From positions 1 to 53,754 of the forward strand of contig JAAAJB010000208.1 in NCBI GenBank assembly GCA_016098155.1: a stretch of DNA of 53,754 nt, written 5' to 3'. Within the stretch, counting starts at the first letter, position 1. Each line of letters starts with the position of its first letter. The notes below the pieces were generated by a model, which searched no databases, was not told the origin of the DNA, and was given only the letters and a program-made list of their open reading frames with translations. Shown one piece after another: positions 10,484 to 21,548 of this stretch. A program made the translations under genes and the position numbers. Source of the DNA: Actinomortierella ambigua (Eukaryota > Mortierellomycota > Mortierellomycetes > Mortierellales > Mortierellaceae).

Positions 10484-11275
10484 CAAGGCCTAGTCTCGAG
10501 CTCACATGTACCCACGAAGAACCCCAGCTCACATCTGTAAACGGTCCGTACAGAACGCCATGCTTGGCCCTTCACGGAAGCCACCATTACCTTTGTGTGC
10601 AGGATTATGAAGTGCGATGTGATTCATGGAATCCTTGCGAGCGAGGTTGATTATTCCAACGCAGTGTGTGAGAGATAGAGGGATGTGAGAGAGCGTTGAG
10701 AGAGGATGGATGCAGAGGTGTGAGAAAGGATGGACAGAGAAGTGTAAGGGAGGATGAACAGAGAGGTGTGAGAGAGGATGAACAGACAGGTGTGAGAGAG
10801 GAGAGAGAGAGAGAGTTGAGAGAGTGTGTGTGAGAGTGGCAAATGCTCACATGTCATTTACCAAATAGGTGTACAGAAGCGAGCTTTACTGCCATCACAA
10901 GACATCACAGCGGCCATGGAGGGGCTTATCTGTAGCACGACCGTTGTCAGTCGTTGGCCGTTACTTTGTCCTCAGATGGCCATAATGTCATCAGGTCGAT
11001 TTGGGAGTGAAGGCTTTTCCCAAGCTGCCTCACATCCGACAGACATGCTACCACCACTACTGATAGCCAATTGATGGACATCTGCTTTTGCGTTGGAGGG
11101 GTGGCGCCATGAAGCCTGAGTGTCCAGCTATTCGCTCCCCATGTTTTGCCAGCCTTCCTGTCGACGACACTCGAAAGTGGCCCAGCTTCGAACCAGAATG
11201 AGAGCAGACAAGGAGAAATGGCAATGAATATGCCAAGAAGACAGCTAGACACCATGAGCGGTTGCAACGGAAGGA
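10484..11275 (-). repeat. Right arm of the imperfect inverted repeat
   Basis: Reverse complement of 6676-7545 with diverged microsatellite content: GA-rich tandem units at 10660-10830 correspond to the AC and TCACAGCTCTC tracts of the left arm. The outer end near 11275 matches the outer end near 6676. This makes a roughly 4.6-kb structure from 6676 to 11275 with copy B inside. Confidence 0.65.
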
Positions 11276-11287
11276 AATCCGTTTGCC

Positions 11288-11329
<42 letters not shown>

Positions 11330-12100
11330 TCCCTCTCTCACTCTCACTCTCACCCTCACTACTGGAACAGTCAGCAATGATTTTATCCGCACGACAAGTA
11401 GCCATACTCACCCATAGTAAACAGGGACATCTTAAAACACTCTTGTATACTTTCTCTCTCGTAGTGTGGGCGCGGTAGATAACAGAAAATGGATGTTGGC
11501 CGTCATATGCCATCCTCGGCTACCAGCAGTTTCAGGAGGCGGGAAACTTTTGCACCGCCAAGTCCCCCTCTCTCTACCTCATACTGAAAGTGTCTAGTTC
11601 CTGCCTCATTGCGCCAGTTGCCATAAGCTGGCCTCTTTCTGGTACTAGTTGTGTGTTTCTCGTCACGCCTTATCCTCTCCAACTCGCGGCATGTTCCTAG
11701 CATGTCTGTGAGACGAGATACATGCAGACGCGATGAGCCCCCAGCTGAGTGATGTTTGTGTGTGTCCCCGCCATTTTCCCACACCTCTCTTTCCTCTCCC
11801 AATAGTCGACACTTAAGTCCACTACGCCTTGTGGCCGATGTGCTCTCTTGCACCCTTTCCTCCTGCGCTTTGACCCCCCCTCCCTTTCGTCTCTACTCGT
11901 CAACGACCGAGACACAGTTTTCACGATGAGGGAGGCCGAATCGCTGGCTGCCGGCTTTTGCCTTTTTCTTTCTCGCTGCACTCGCTCGCCCAACTTTGCA
12001 CTAAAGCTTCCATCCAAGCCTACTTTGTTTTTTGCCTCTCTTTCTCTCCTTCCTCACACTCCTCCACTGTTCCTTCCACTCGCACACACACACACACAGT
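11276..12100. other. Upstream region of copy A, with a TC microsatellite
   Basis: A (TC)n run occupies about 11297-11326 and an AC run 12082-12096. Sequence just before the copy A ATG is CT-rich, as in the other leaders of this genome. No gene is supported. Confidence 0.35.
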
Positions 12101-14201
12101 ATGCCTCCAAAGCGCCCATCACAACTTCCAAACAAGGTGCGCATCCACACAGAATAAATGAGTATTGCCGGATACACTATTTTATGATATGCAGTGGAGA
12201 AGTGTGCCAACATCTCGCGCTCTGTCGCTCACCAGATTTTTTCTTTCAAAATTTTCCCCCTTAGGTGAATCGCCGGTCAACAATCAAAAGACGAGTTGGG
12301 AATGACAGAGGCGACCAAGAGTCGAGTTATGAGAGCAGAGATGAATCCGATGACGATTCCGAGGAGGTGTCGGACGACAGGTCTGACAAGGAGCAGCTGG
12401 ATGGCGCAGACCACGTATCAATGGAAGAGGTACGTTGCGAATAAAGACATGTATGAGCCGGATGAGTATCGACGGAATGTTTTTTAACCACTTGGCCATT
12501 ATCTTTCCTTTGCCTTAGGCACGGCTGTCGTTCAAACTCGCACAAGCAATCCGCGGGAGACGGCCCACTAAACTGCAGGTCAGTGTTGCAGCGTACGTTC
12601 TCAGAATGCAAACGGCTTCAGATCTCGCAGTCGATGGGTACGTTGTGTTTGTAAAGGCTGCCAGCCCGTCTGCCCGAGCGGTCAACTTGATTTCCGAATG
12701 GGAGTCTCTCAGGACGTTTTTCACTGGCGACAGCCAGCGAAGACACGCCAAGGTGGCAGAACTGGTCAATTTGCCAGTTCTGATAGAACTGTTCAAAAGG
12801 GCGCCTGCACTGGATGAGCAGATGGTTGAGGCAGCGTCCATGCCGCCACCACCTCCTCCTACAACGACGGTGCATACAAGATCGTCATCAAGGGCTCTAG
12901 CGTGCAAGATCAACACCAGCAGTGGTGGTGGCAACAACGGCCAGGGTTCCAGCAACACCAACGCCAACAGCAACAAGGGTTCCAGCAACACCAACACCAA
13001 CAGCGGCAGCGGCAGCGGCAGCGGCAGCACGAAACATCTATCGGCCACGCAGATCGCGCTGATGCAAAACCTCTTCAAGAGGAACTTTGACCAGTTCCGA
13101 GGACAGGAGTGGTTGATGCCGTCGGGCGCGTCCTTTGACCGCGTGATATTCGAGGCTACCAAGGACATCCACTATGAATGCCCTCTGCATTCATTTGTTA
13201 TTGAGCACCCTGACGCTGTCGTCGGCCTTTTCAAAGACGCCAGCGACCAAGCTGAGCTGAGAAGAGTGCTCATTGACAGGGTGGGCGAGCAGCTGCCGAT
13301 GTTGTCCGCGGCGGAATTAGCTTATCTGGAGCTATTCAACATGGGTCCCGTGGAGCTGCGAGAGCTGTTCACCAAGAAAGCGTGGGGCGCTGTGGGCGAT
13401 TCCCTTCAGGAGAAGCCCGCCGACGACTTTCAGTGCCTGGTGTACGAAAGCGTTCAGCAGCTTCTGAAGGTGTACCGTGCAACGAATATGATCGTGCGTC
13501 AGAGCTCTCCAGAGTCCTGGATAGTGAACCGCCTATGGAGCTTCCTCGCAGATACCTTGCAGAACTCACCACAGGTTGAGTTCCAGCCGGGAGAGTTTCA
13601 CTCTCAAGCATCGATGTATCGGCGGAATCAGGGACGCTCGCGTGACACACGCCAGGTTGCAGGGCACAAGGTGGATGGCATAGTAACCCTCATGAGCCGG
13701 GAGCTAGAGCTTCTAGTAATAGAAGCGGCAAAAAAGGACGAAGGGCCTAATGTCACCAAGGCATTAGATGACAAGATGAAGCTGTGCAAGTTGGCTAAGG
13801 ACATGCACGATCGCATCCGTCACAAGACCAGGCACAATGTTCGCAAGAGCATTGTGACATTCGGTATACAAATTTCGGGCGTGAATGCCACCTTCTTCAC
13901 TCTGCGGCAGCGCGAAGGCCGATTCTACCAGCTCTGCTCCGAGGGGAGCGAGACGCTTCCACCTACTTGGATGGATCAAGCCGACACCAATTGTGTCATA
14001 CGAACTCTTAGCAAAGTGCTCACCGTTCGTAAGGCGCTCTTGTCGATGGCGCTTGATGTGTCCAGGTTCACGGCAGGCTTGGTGGACGACTCCAATACCA
14101 GCAGTGGCGAGGACGTTGCGGTGGCCACCATGACGAGCCCACAGCTGATCCCCTCGTCTCCCTCTTTCGTTCTTGATCAGCCACCCACGCTGCATCTGTA
14201 G
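12101..14201 (+). CDS. Putative PD-(D/E)XK nuclease-like protein, copy A (full length)
   Basis: Exons are 12101-12136, 12265-12429 and 12519-14201; all junctions are phase 0 with GT-AG introns, giving 627 residues. Exon 1 encodes MPPKRPSQLPNK and exon 2 is acidic and Ser-rich. Exon 3 opens with a header (FKLAQAIRGRRPTKLQ...VAAYVLRM...FFTGD), then a Pro tract and an Asn/Ser/Gly linker, then the conserved body. In the C-terminal third, D453 (HKVDGIVTL), E469 and K472 (LLVIEAAKK) have spacing compatible with a restriction-endonuclease-like active site. That reading is inference, since the core is E-x-x-K rather than E-x-K. AATAAA follows at 14207-14212. The long acidic/linker N-terminus with a nuclease-like C-terminus resembles the layout of Crinkler-type and transposon-derived fungal proteins. 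This is the most complete copy in the window. Confidence 0.75.
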
Positions 14202-14596
14202 AAAAAATAAAACCTCTTGTCCTTGTAGCCAAGCCTTATATTCATCAATGTGTAAATACATCTCAGACATGGAGTCATTATGAAGATTGCTGCATAACCA
14301 AGCTGAGAAGTGAGGCTGGTGGTCGCAGCCCAGGATACTCAAGCAAAGAAATTCCTGTCTTCACCAATCAACTACAGGACTTTTTAAATAATTGGGACGA
14401 TGTTGTCTAAAATTTGGGACGTCCAAAACGGGAATTTGAAACAACCACAGAGTTTTGGTAGATCATACAATATCCTTACACAGCCCATGCCGCCTGAGTA
14501 GGACGAAGAGTTGTGACCTTGAGAGATAGCGATGGAGTCTATTAAATGAACCGAAAAAAAGAATAAAAAAAGAACGAGAAGAGCGCGATTTGGGTA

Positions 14597-15311
14597 GTGC
14601 ATAGCCTTCGTCCTCCTTCCTCTATTTTTCGACACATAGCCGCCAACTTGCGCCTCGCTGTCGAATCATTCGTTGCTGCTGGATATACCTCTGTGGTCAT
14701 GGCATCACCTACCGCTAATACAGCCAAGCTTGTGATGCTGTCTGCTGAGTACATATCCCTTCTCTGCGCGTTCTTCAAAACGCGGTTGGGAAGCATGCGC
14801 AGAGTTGGGAAAACGTTGCCCTTGAGGCCTATAATTGTCAAGGCAGAGTGCCTCAAGAACGGGCTGCCTCGATAATACGATGGCTAAATCACTGGGATAT
14901 CGCGATACCAAGTACCGCTCCATCGTCCTCATCTGGTTTGTCCTCGCCTGCCATGCCCCCGCCTCCCTCGCCCTCGTCCGGCTCGGGTATCCACCTTCAA
15001 TTCATCAACGTACCATCGTGGAGCGCGGGTCCCAAGCGGTACGAGACCACGCACAGGAACGTCGATTGTCCGTTGAGGAACTTCAACAACCTCAAGGTGT
15101 AGGCGACTGGGGTGGAGGTAGCAAAGGCCGACACGAGGTTCGCGAGGTTTCTTGTCGATATATCCAACAGCTCCCAAGGCCGACTGTTTCAAGAAAGGCA
15201 AGCGATCATCATCCGGTGGCTCTTGGACAGGGCCACGCAGCGCCGAGAAGTTGGACAGTTTCTAGGCCAACTGGTGCTACGATACACACTGACTCTATTT
15301 CTGTATCATAG
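14597..15311. pseudogene. Degraded coding relic, strand uncertain
   Basis: On the plus strand, frames joined across one stop near 15103 read FINVPSWSAGPKRYETTHRN, then ADTRFARFLVDIS, then QERQAIIIRWLLDRATQRR. A similar QERAASIIRWL occurs at 14850. The minus strand is also open (VQEPPDDDRLPF...KKPREPRV) and resembles the tail of the relics at 6165-6450 and 21600-21940 (DPIQEAPDDGRLP). I cannot tell which strand was coding and do not recognise the family. Its presence inside the inserted segment and in the flanking modules suggests it belongs to the same mobile gene pool. Confidence 0.3.
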
Positions 15312-15675
15312 GTCCAGCCCAGCCATAAACACTAAACCAAAAAGATCCTGGATAATAAAACATCAGGTCCGCGAGTTTTGCTGCCTTTTCCACTGACAGA
15401 ACCTTCTTTATGAATGCTTCAATCAATGGCTCAAGCTGCTTCTCTTATGCTTTTGTATACGCAGATCGAGGAGCCGCGACTAGGCTTTGAGCTGCAGCGG
15501 ATGTTTTCTCCTTCTGGCTACTAGCGCAGGCAGAAACATTACTTTGTTGAGCAGCCTGGAAGTCGCGAAAATTCATCAATGAACGCAAGCGGTCATGTTT
15601 GGAGGTCTTGGATTCGGCGATATGATGCTTGTCGGTCGACTCGACGCCTGTGCCATGGTGGCACAGTAGTGCTTA
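15305..15675 (-). pseudogene. Possible coding relic with one in-frame stop
   Basis: The minus frame reads through about 120 residues (SLMNFRDFQAAQQ..., SLVAAPRSAYTKA, a TAA stop near 15455, then EKQLEPLIEAFIKKVLSVEK). Amino-acid usage looks protein-like rather than random, with amphipathic helices. No family was recognised. The stop and the lack of a start make it a relic at best. Confidence 0.25.
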
Positions 15676-16082
15676 GATTGCAATCACTCATCAACATAGA
15701 TATGACTCTGCTCTAGTTAGGCAAAACAGCAATGACAATAAAGACTCTTTTCTTCACGTGTTCTCCTCTTTGTCTACTTTTGTACGTCCTCTCCAGGATG
15801 GTGTGCTGGATTAGCGTGGGTCGATAGCTGGTCTAGTCGTTATGTTTGACACAGTACGGCCCTTCCTTCTGGCAGCGCTGTTCCTCTAGATCTCGCATGT
15901 GGACTAGCATCTCTTGGAACATGGTTGGCAACGTGCAGGTGGATGACTCGGTTGAAGCACAGGGATGATTTGAACCTTTGAACCACCCTCTTTCGAGGTT
16001 AGCTTCCCATTGCCACTAAAAATTCTCCTATCACGTTACACGCTGTGTGATAGATAATCCTCGGTTTGATCATCTGATTTGA
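15676..16082 (+). promoter_or_regulatory. Presumed promoter and leader of the Fanzor-like gene
   Basis: About 400 bases with no coding signal precede the ATG at 16083. No TATA box or repeat stands out. Any structured guide RNA gene, if present, would have to be sought here or in 21441-21548 by RNA data. Confidence 0.25.
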
Positions 16083-19000
16083 ATGAACATCACATCATCC
16101 ATGGCGACCCGTACAACTATTGTCTTGGCGCCAGTTCGCGCACCTGTTCCCCCCAAGTCTCGCGGACATCAACCTGATCCCGGCACAGACCCTCCTCCAA
16201 ACAGAATCCCGTTCCAACAACTGATTGATCTCGAATCGCCACATTGGAACAATCAGCCGAACCAAAAGCATTTTCAAACGCGCATCAACCAGGCACTTTT
16301 GGATTGCGAGCAGAATGACGGAGAATCGGTGCAAGGGACCTCAGACCCTCTTAACGATGCATTTGTTGACCCCGAGCTAAGAGACGGTCGCGAAAGAACC
16401 TACCATACCGTGGCAGGTTTGCTGAGGCATGGCCTTATCGTCACTCAGGACGACTCGCGGCGGGACGTGTCAACATTTATCAAGAGGCATTTTTTGGGGG
16501 AGACATCGGAGTACAGACTACAGCTAGACATCCACAACGAAGGCACAGAAGAGATCATGGCAGTTAAATGCCCTCCCAATACACGACTCCTCTTCTCGCA
16601 CCTTGCGAGTACACTTCACGCCAAGATCTACATCTTTTCGAACCGAGCAGCACCCCGCCTCTATGGATCTCCTGAGGCCAAGACAGCATGTGCTTTCCTT
16701 CACGTCGTGGACTCGTTCTTAGGAACCAGTGAGTACCTGACTCTATCTTTCGCCAACCACAAGACAAAGCGGATGCTGCGGAGGCAGAGTGTCACTGCAA
16801 CGACCCAACAGCCACGGTCTGCCCCACCTGGTTACCCCGCCCAATATCGTGAGACACAGCGCGCACGCCATAAGGCATCACCCTTTGATCATTCTGATGC
16901 AGCACAGAACGAGCTGATCCACTCGTTCGAAATAGCTTGGTAAGAGCAGCATGTGATCTTTTCCACATCAAATTACACCTCCACTGCCTTTTTCATTACT
17001 TCTAAAACATGGTTTGTGCAACATGTTACAGCATAGATCACATGAAGCAGAAGTCGACACAGCGCATCCAGCCGCTTTTTCGCAGAAGGAGGAGAGGCGG
17101 CAGTGGCACGCCATCCGAAGAGCGGCTGGCTGAGGTCAAGGCACAATTGTATGAGGAGTTGACTTGCACGAATACCGCACCACGAGGACTATATACAACA
17201 GCAATGGCGATACACCGCAGACATACAGGCAAGAGCTCGCAATACGCTCATTTTAGAACCGAGACATTAGATGCAATCGCATCTATCTTCCAAGAAAAAC
17301 GTCAAGCTCGCTTAAAACCAAATGACCGTGCATTGGCCCTTGATGACGAATGTCTCGCGCTGCTATTTTGGCTCAACATTTTCGGCGACAAGTTTGACGA
17401 CGTTTGGAGCGGAGTCTACAACAACATTCTCCTGGGAGCCGTGACGCCCACAGAACAGCCTTCGCGTCCAGAAGCAAAGGATAGTGATGACGACGACGAC
17501 GACGACGACGACGACAACGATGGCGATGGTGATGATGATCGGAAGAAGGTTGAGACTCGCACCTGTACGGCAACCTTGAAGCAAACATTGCGCCCCGAAT
17601 TGCGTGACAACCCAGTCGTTTTGTCGCGTATAGTGGAGCTACTTGAACAAATGCAATGTGCCGCCACTAATCTGGAGGATGAAATTTATGAACTCGTTCA
17701 TAAAGAACTTTTGGTGGTATCTATATCTATATCAGCGAATTTCTTAAAGATTAAGCAAAATTATTTTGTCAGTCCTTGCAGAAAAACTCACCTACATATA
17801 CCTATTTGTAGCTCGCTAGTGGCAACATGTGGAGTGATAATCCAGGATCCTTCGATCTGAGCACACTGCTACCACCTGGTTTCGAGCTGGGGACGCCCGA
17901 GCGCACTTTAAGTGTCGCTCCCTTGCCAGATGGGCTGCAAGACGAGGTGGAAGCCGCCATTAAGAGCAAAAGTGGTTCAGAGCTTGTGAATCTTTTCTCC
18001 CAAAACCATCTCAGCAAACTTGCTCACCACTTCAGCAGCTCGACAATGGATGGCCGCCTCCATATCGAGAGTGTTGACGGTACTTCACCCTCGTTCTGGA
18101 CTCGCCTTGCCCAAAAAGTTTTTGCAGCATCCAGCTGCCAGCCGCTGCAGTCCCGGAGTGGGATGTCAAAGACGGGGGAAGCCCATATCCGACAATGCAG
18201 CACAATGATAAACAACCTGCTGCATGGGTCGGTGTATACAAAGAGTTTGGACTATTTGCTTCGCTTCTTGCTGCGGGCATGGCTGGCCCCATGTCGTGAG
18301 GCTTCCAACAAGGAGCGCAGGTCAAAGCATGTCGGCGACAAGAAGGCTCTGGTACAAGAGCGGTTGGAAAGGCGGGCCGGGCGACTCACACCATCACACT
18401 GGAGACACGCCATGCGAAAGCTATGCGACGAGCTCGCTGATTGTGACCAGGTGGACAGCATTGCACAAACAAGGCGAGAATCGGCCATCCGAAGACGTCG
18501 GCGTCTGATGCGGGACATTGCTGCTCTCTCCAAGAAAGACCCGGGACAGAGGTTTTGGGACCAACATCCCATCAAGCCCCTTGACGACTCGGCGCATCTT
18601 GATGATTTCGAAGCGAGAGGCGAACACGACCCACCTGATGGCGACGATAGCGACGACGATGACTCGCCGGAGTTGCTCCAAGAGGATCTTGATCATAAGA
18701 TGCTCATTGACAAGACTACGGAGGCGTCGGTGGAGTTGCTCCAAGTAGGTCTTGACCACAAGATGCTCATCGATAAGACTACCGAGGCGTCGGCCACCAG
18801 CTCTCCGGCGACAATGCATGCGGCATCGGAATCGACTCCAACGACATCACCCTCAGTCAGAGAGCCCTCTCGCAAGCAACTGCAATCTCTGCAAGTTGTG
18901 CTAAGAACCCTGATAGAGTCACCGTCACCGCTCGCACAATACTCGCTTGAGGATGTGAAGAACGCCGTGTATAAGGACCACAATTTTGCTGAGGCCGAGC

Positions 19001-21440
19001 TAGAGGTCGTCCGAGACTTGGCCAACAAATTGAGGCCGTTTTGCCCACGTCGCTGCTTGAACGACAGTGAAGACGGGTACCGTCAACACTCACCCAACGC
19101 TGCCTTGCGAGCTCCCATTATTGTGTTGGCGAACGCAGTTATGCGCGCTATGGGCCATTCCGACTTTACACGGCGAATATGCCCTCACATTGCTGCAGGA
19201 GACACCCATGCACTTCACCTCGGCCCTCAGCAGTTGTTCGAGACACTATGTGCTTCGTCCCCTCGTCATTTTGACGTGCAGAATGCAGACAACAATCCAA
19301 TCACAAATACGACGGACGTAACGGCGGACAGAAGGAATAAAAGATGCCTCATGGAGGCATTTTTTGACATGACCAAAATCGACTCTATTTGTGGGCGACA
19401 TGGTCTCAAGTTCAACAATCGGTAAGTCAAAAACCAAAAATTTGTTTTTTTTCACGTGGCAAGTTGTCCGAATATATTTTTTTGATGCGACTCTTATAAT
19501 ATTTGCCCCCATAATCTTTGCTGCAGCATTCTTTTCTCCGACACGGACACCCTTCATCTTGTCGGAAGGCAGACAACAACCGACGACGATCCACTTCGAC
19601 ACCCAATCACTAGCAACTATCAATCAAGGTGTGCATCGAACGATGGAAAGTGGCGCCGCCTCTGGCAGGAGCAGGAGAGACAGGGTCTTACCCAGGAGGA
19701 TGTAGCGCAAAGGATTGCTGAGGCCAAGGAGAATGCCGATACAATCAAAAAGCAACTGGATGCATCACGGAGAAGGTTTAGGCAGCTGCAGAGTCAAGCC
19801 AAAGGGGCGATTCAGATTTTCAATGAGGACAAGAAAAACCGCAACAACTTCATCAGCATGAAAGAGCATCAGCAAGACGCGAGACGTGCTAGCAAGGATG
19901 TGTCGAGGCTTGTGGAAGCGCGATCCAACGCCAACAAAGAAGCCTACTTCTGGCGGAAGATTGAATCGGCAGCTAAAGCAGCCACGAGACTTGGCAAGAA
20001 GACCGTGGCCAAGAAGAAGAAGACCGTGGGTCCAACAACTCCGTCTTGGAAGTCTCCAGGGTCAGAAGATGTTCCACAGCATATCGATGCTTCACCTCTT
20101 TTAGGGAGCCACGGCCAGTATTCTTCTTCTGGTAGGAAGAATGTTGTTGTATGTTGGACCGAGGATCCTGGCGTGCGTGTTATGTCCCACAATGTCCCCA
20201 GGACCATTGAGGAGTTGCAGAGATCCGTAAACCAGTTCGAGGCCTTGCAGAGTAAGTCACAGAATGAGGAAATGATACGCCCACTTGCGTCCCCTACGTG
20301 TGTTCTAATATATAGACATTGAATTTGAATCTAGATCTGGCTACATCTGCAATGGATGTTGACACTGAAGACGATGGTAACGACTTGCCTGGGCCCAACA
20401 AGACAACGACTTTGGAGGCACGGTCTCATTCAGAGGTAGTGGCGGCACTCAAAAGGGCGCAAGCAATGAAACTTCCTGCGGCAACCAAGGTGACAGCCAA
20501 GCACCTGAACCAGGTCTCTTTCACCACAAAATTCATGAAGACGCGTGAGCGAGCATTGGCAGACCCCAAGAACGTTGCTGCCAGCAACGCATTGAAAGCC
20601 GTGTCCACCAAGGAGGCAGCCTTGTCTTCAGCCACCACCATCGCCCAAATCGACAAAGCAGCTGGCATTCGTCGTTTGGCCAAAGACGAACTTCGGAAAT
20701 TCAACGATTCTCGAAACCTGAAGAAGTTGAGACGGACCAAGCGCCATCGCAATAGTCGAGCGTTGGCAAAGATGGCGAGCCATGTACGAGACAACGCCAC
20801 CAAGCATGCTCTCAACCAACAGAAGCCGGAGCCTGAGCACGAGTCCATGCCATCGAGCGTTGATCAAACCACGGGATACTGCAGCAACTGCGAGGAATAC
20901 GAGATGCAAAAAGTCACCTCTGGATGTTTCCAGCACCCCACCAGCTGCGTCAAGCACAGGCCCCAAGTTGTTCATATCGGCTTCGTCGGAGATTCAGGGA
21001 GTGGCGTTGGATCGCGCATCGGAGGGCATGTGCGCCGAGGTGGAGGTCAACTGCGTGCTGCACACCGGCAGCATGCAGTCGTGGCAATAACAGATGAATA
21101 CCTCTCCAGTCAGAGGTGCCCGCTGTGTTTTGAGCGAACGCGACCAGCACGTTCACGCCGAAAGAAACGCGACGGCAGCATCAAGACAGTATTAGTCAAA
21201 GGATCCATGGAATGCCGAAACCACGACTGCTCATCGTTTTGCTGTGGTTACACTACAAAGCCACGAGATTCCCAAGGGTCCTTCAACATCGGCACCAACG
21301 GCTACAGCCTGCTAACAACTAAGAGGCCGTTGGATTGCTTCTCAAGATATGAATACCAGCGTCTGATTGCTGGAGCCCAAACCCGTGCCCAACTCCAAGC
21401 CTCAGGAGCGATGGACACTCCCCAATGGGGCTACTTTTAG
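16083..21440 (+). CDS. Fanzor-like (TnpB-lineage) RuvC nuclease, 1660 residues
   Basis: Five exons: 16083-16939, 17032-17716, 17812-19421, 19527-20251 and 20335-21440. Introns are 83-105 nt, GT-AG, and phases join with no stop. The C-terminal third shows RuvC-I TEDPGVRVMS (D1264), RuvC-II TDEYLSSQRCPLC (E1547) with zinc-ribbon cysteines C1554, C1557, C1586 and C1591, and RuvC-III KPRDSQGSFNIG (D1604). This is the order and motif set of TnpB/Fanzor enzymes, which are RNA-guided DNA nucleases in characterised members. The remaining ~1200 residues include a 14-residue acidic, mostly Asp run (about residue 439), two near-identical LLQ..LDHKMLIDKTTEAS repeats (about 790-830) and a basic coiled region before RuvC-I; no other domain was recognised. 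Length is far above typical Fanzors. The first two exons could be a separate gene, but phase continuity argues for one. MATRTT at 16101 is an alternative start. Confidence 0.72.
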
Positions 21441-21548
21441 GTATTGCATATTTGTCTTGTTCCAATTTTTTTTCTTCCTTGTGCCAAATTTCTTACAAGC
21501 ATGTTCTAACTAATTTGTGACGTTGCTCTAATTTTCAAAAAACAGGAG
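21441..21548. other. 3' end of the inserted segment
   Basis: AT-rich downstream sequence of the RuvC gene up to the junction with copy A flank homology at 21549. It ends in CAAAAAACAGGAG. There is no clear poly(A) signal of AATAAA form. Confidence 0.35.

Larger units (their letters stand above)
14362..21548 (+). mobile_element. 7.19-kb inserted segment carrying the Fanzor-like gene
   Basis: Downstream of copy A, 14202-14361 matches 5903-6056, and 21549-22040 matches 6057-6590. Beside copy C these two partners are contiguous; here they are separated by 7187 bases. The segment therefore looks like an insertion relative to a paralogous empty site, though deletion from the copy C locus is possible. 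No long terminal inverted repeats are evident by eye. A 6-bp direct repeat ACAGGA lies near the ends (14374-14379 and 21542-21547) and may be chance. No transposase, integrase or reverse transcriptase was recognised inside. The cargo is the five-exon RuvC gene plus two degraded coding relics on its left. Confidence 0.6.

Noticed and set aside
16083..16943. OTU- or C48-like protease domain in the Fanzor-like N-terminus
   Set aside because: A segment around LLFSHLASTLHAKIYIF looked vaguely protease-like, but no catalytic Cys/His pair could be placed, so no domain is claimed.
14362..21548. Terminal inverted repeats on the inserted segment
   Set aside because: Comparison of the first and last ~100 bases by eye gave only weak, gapped similarity.
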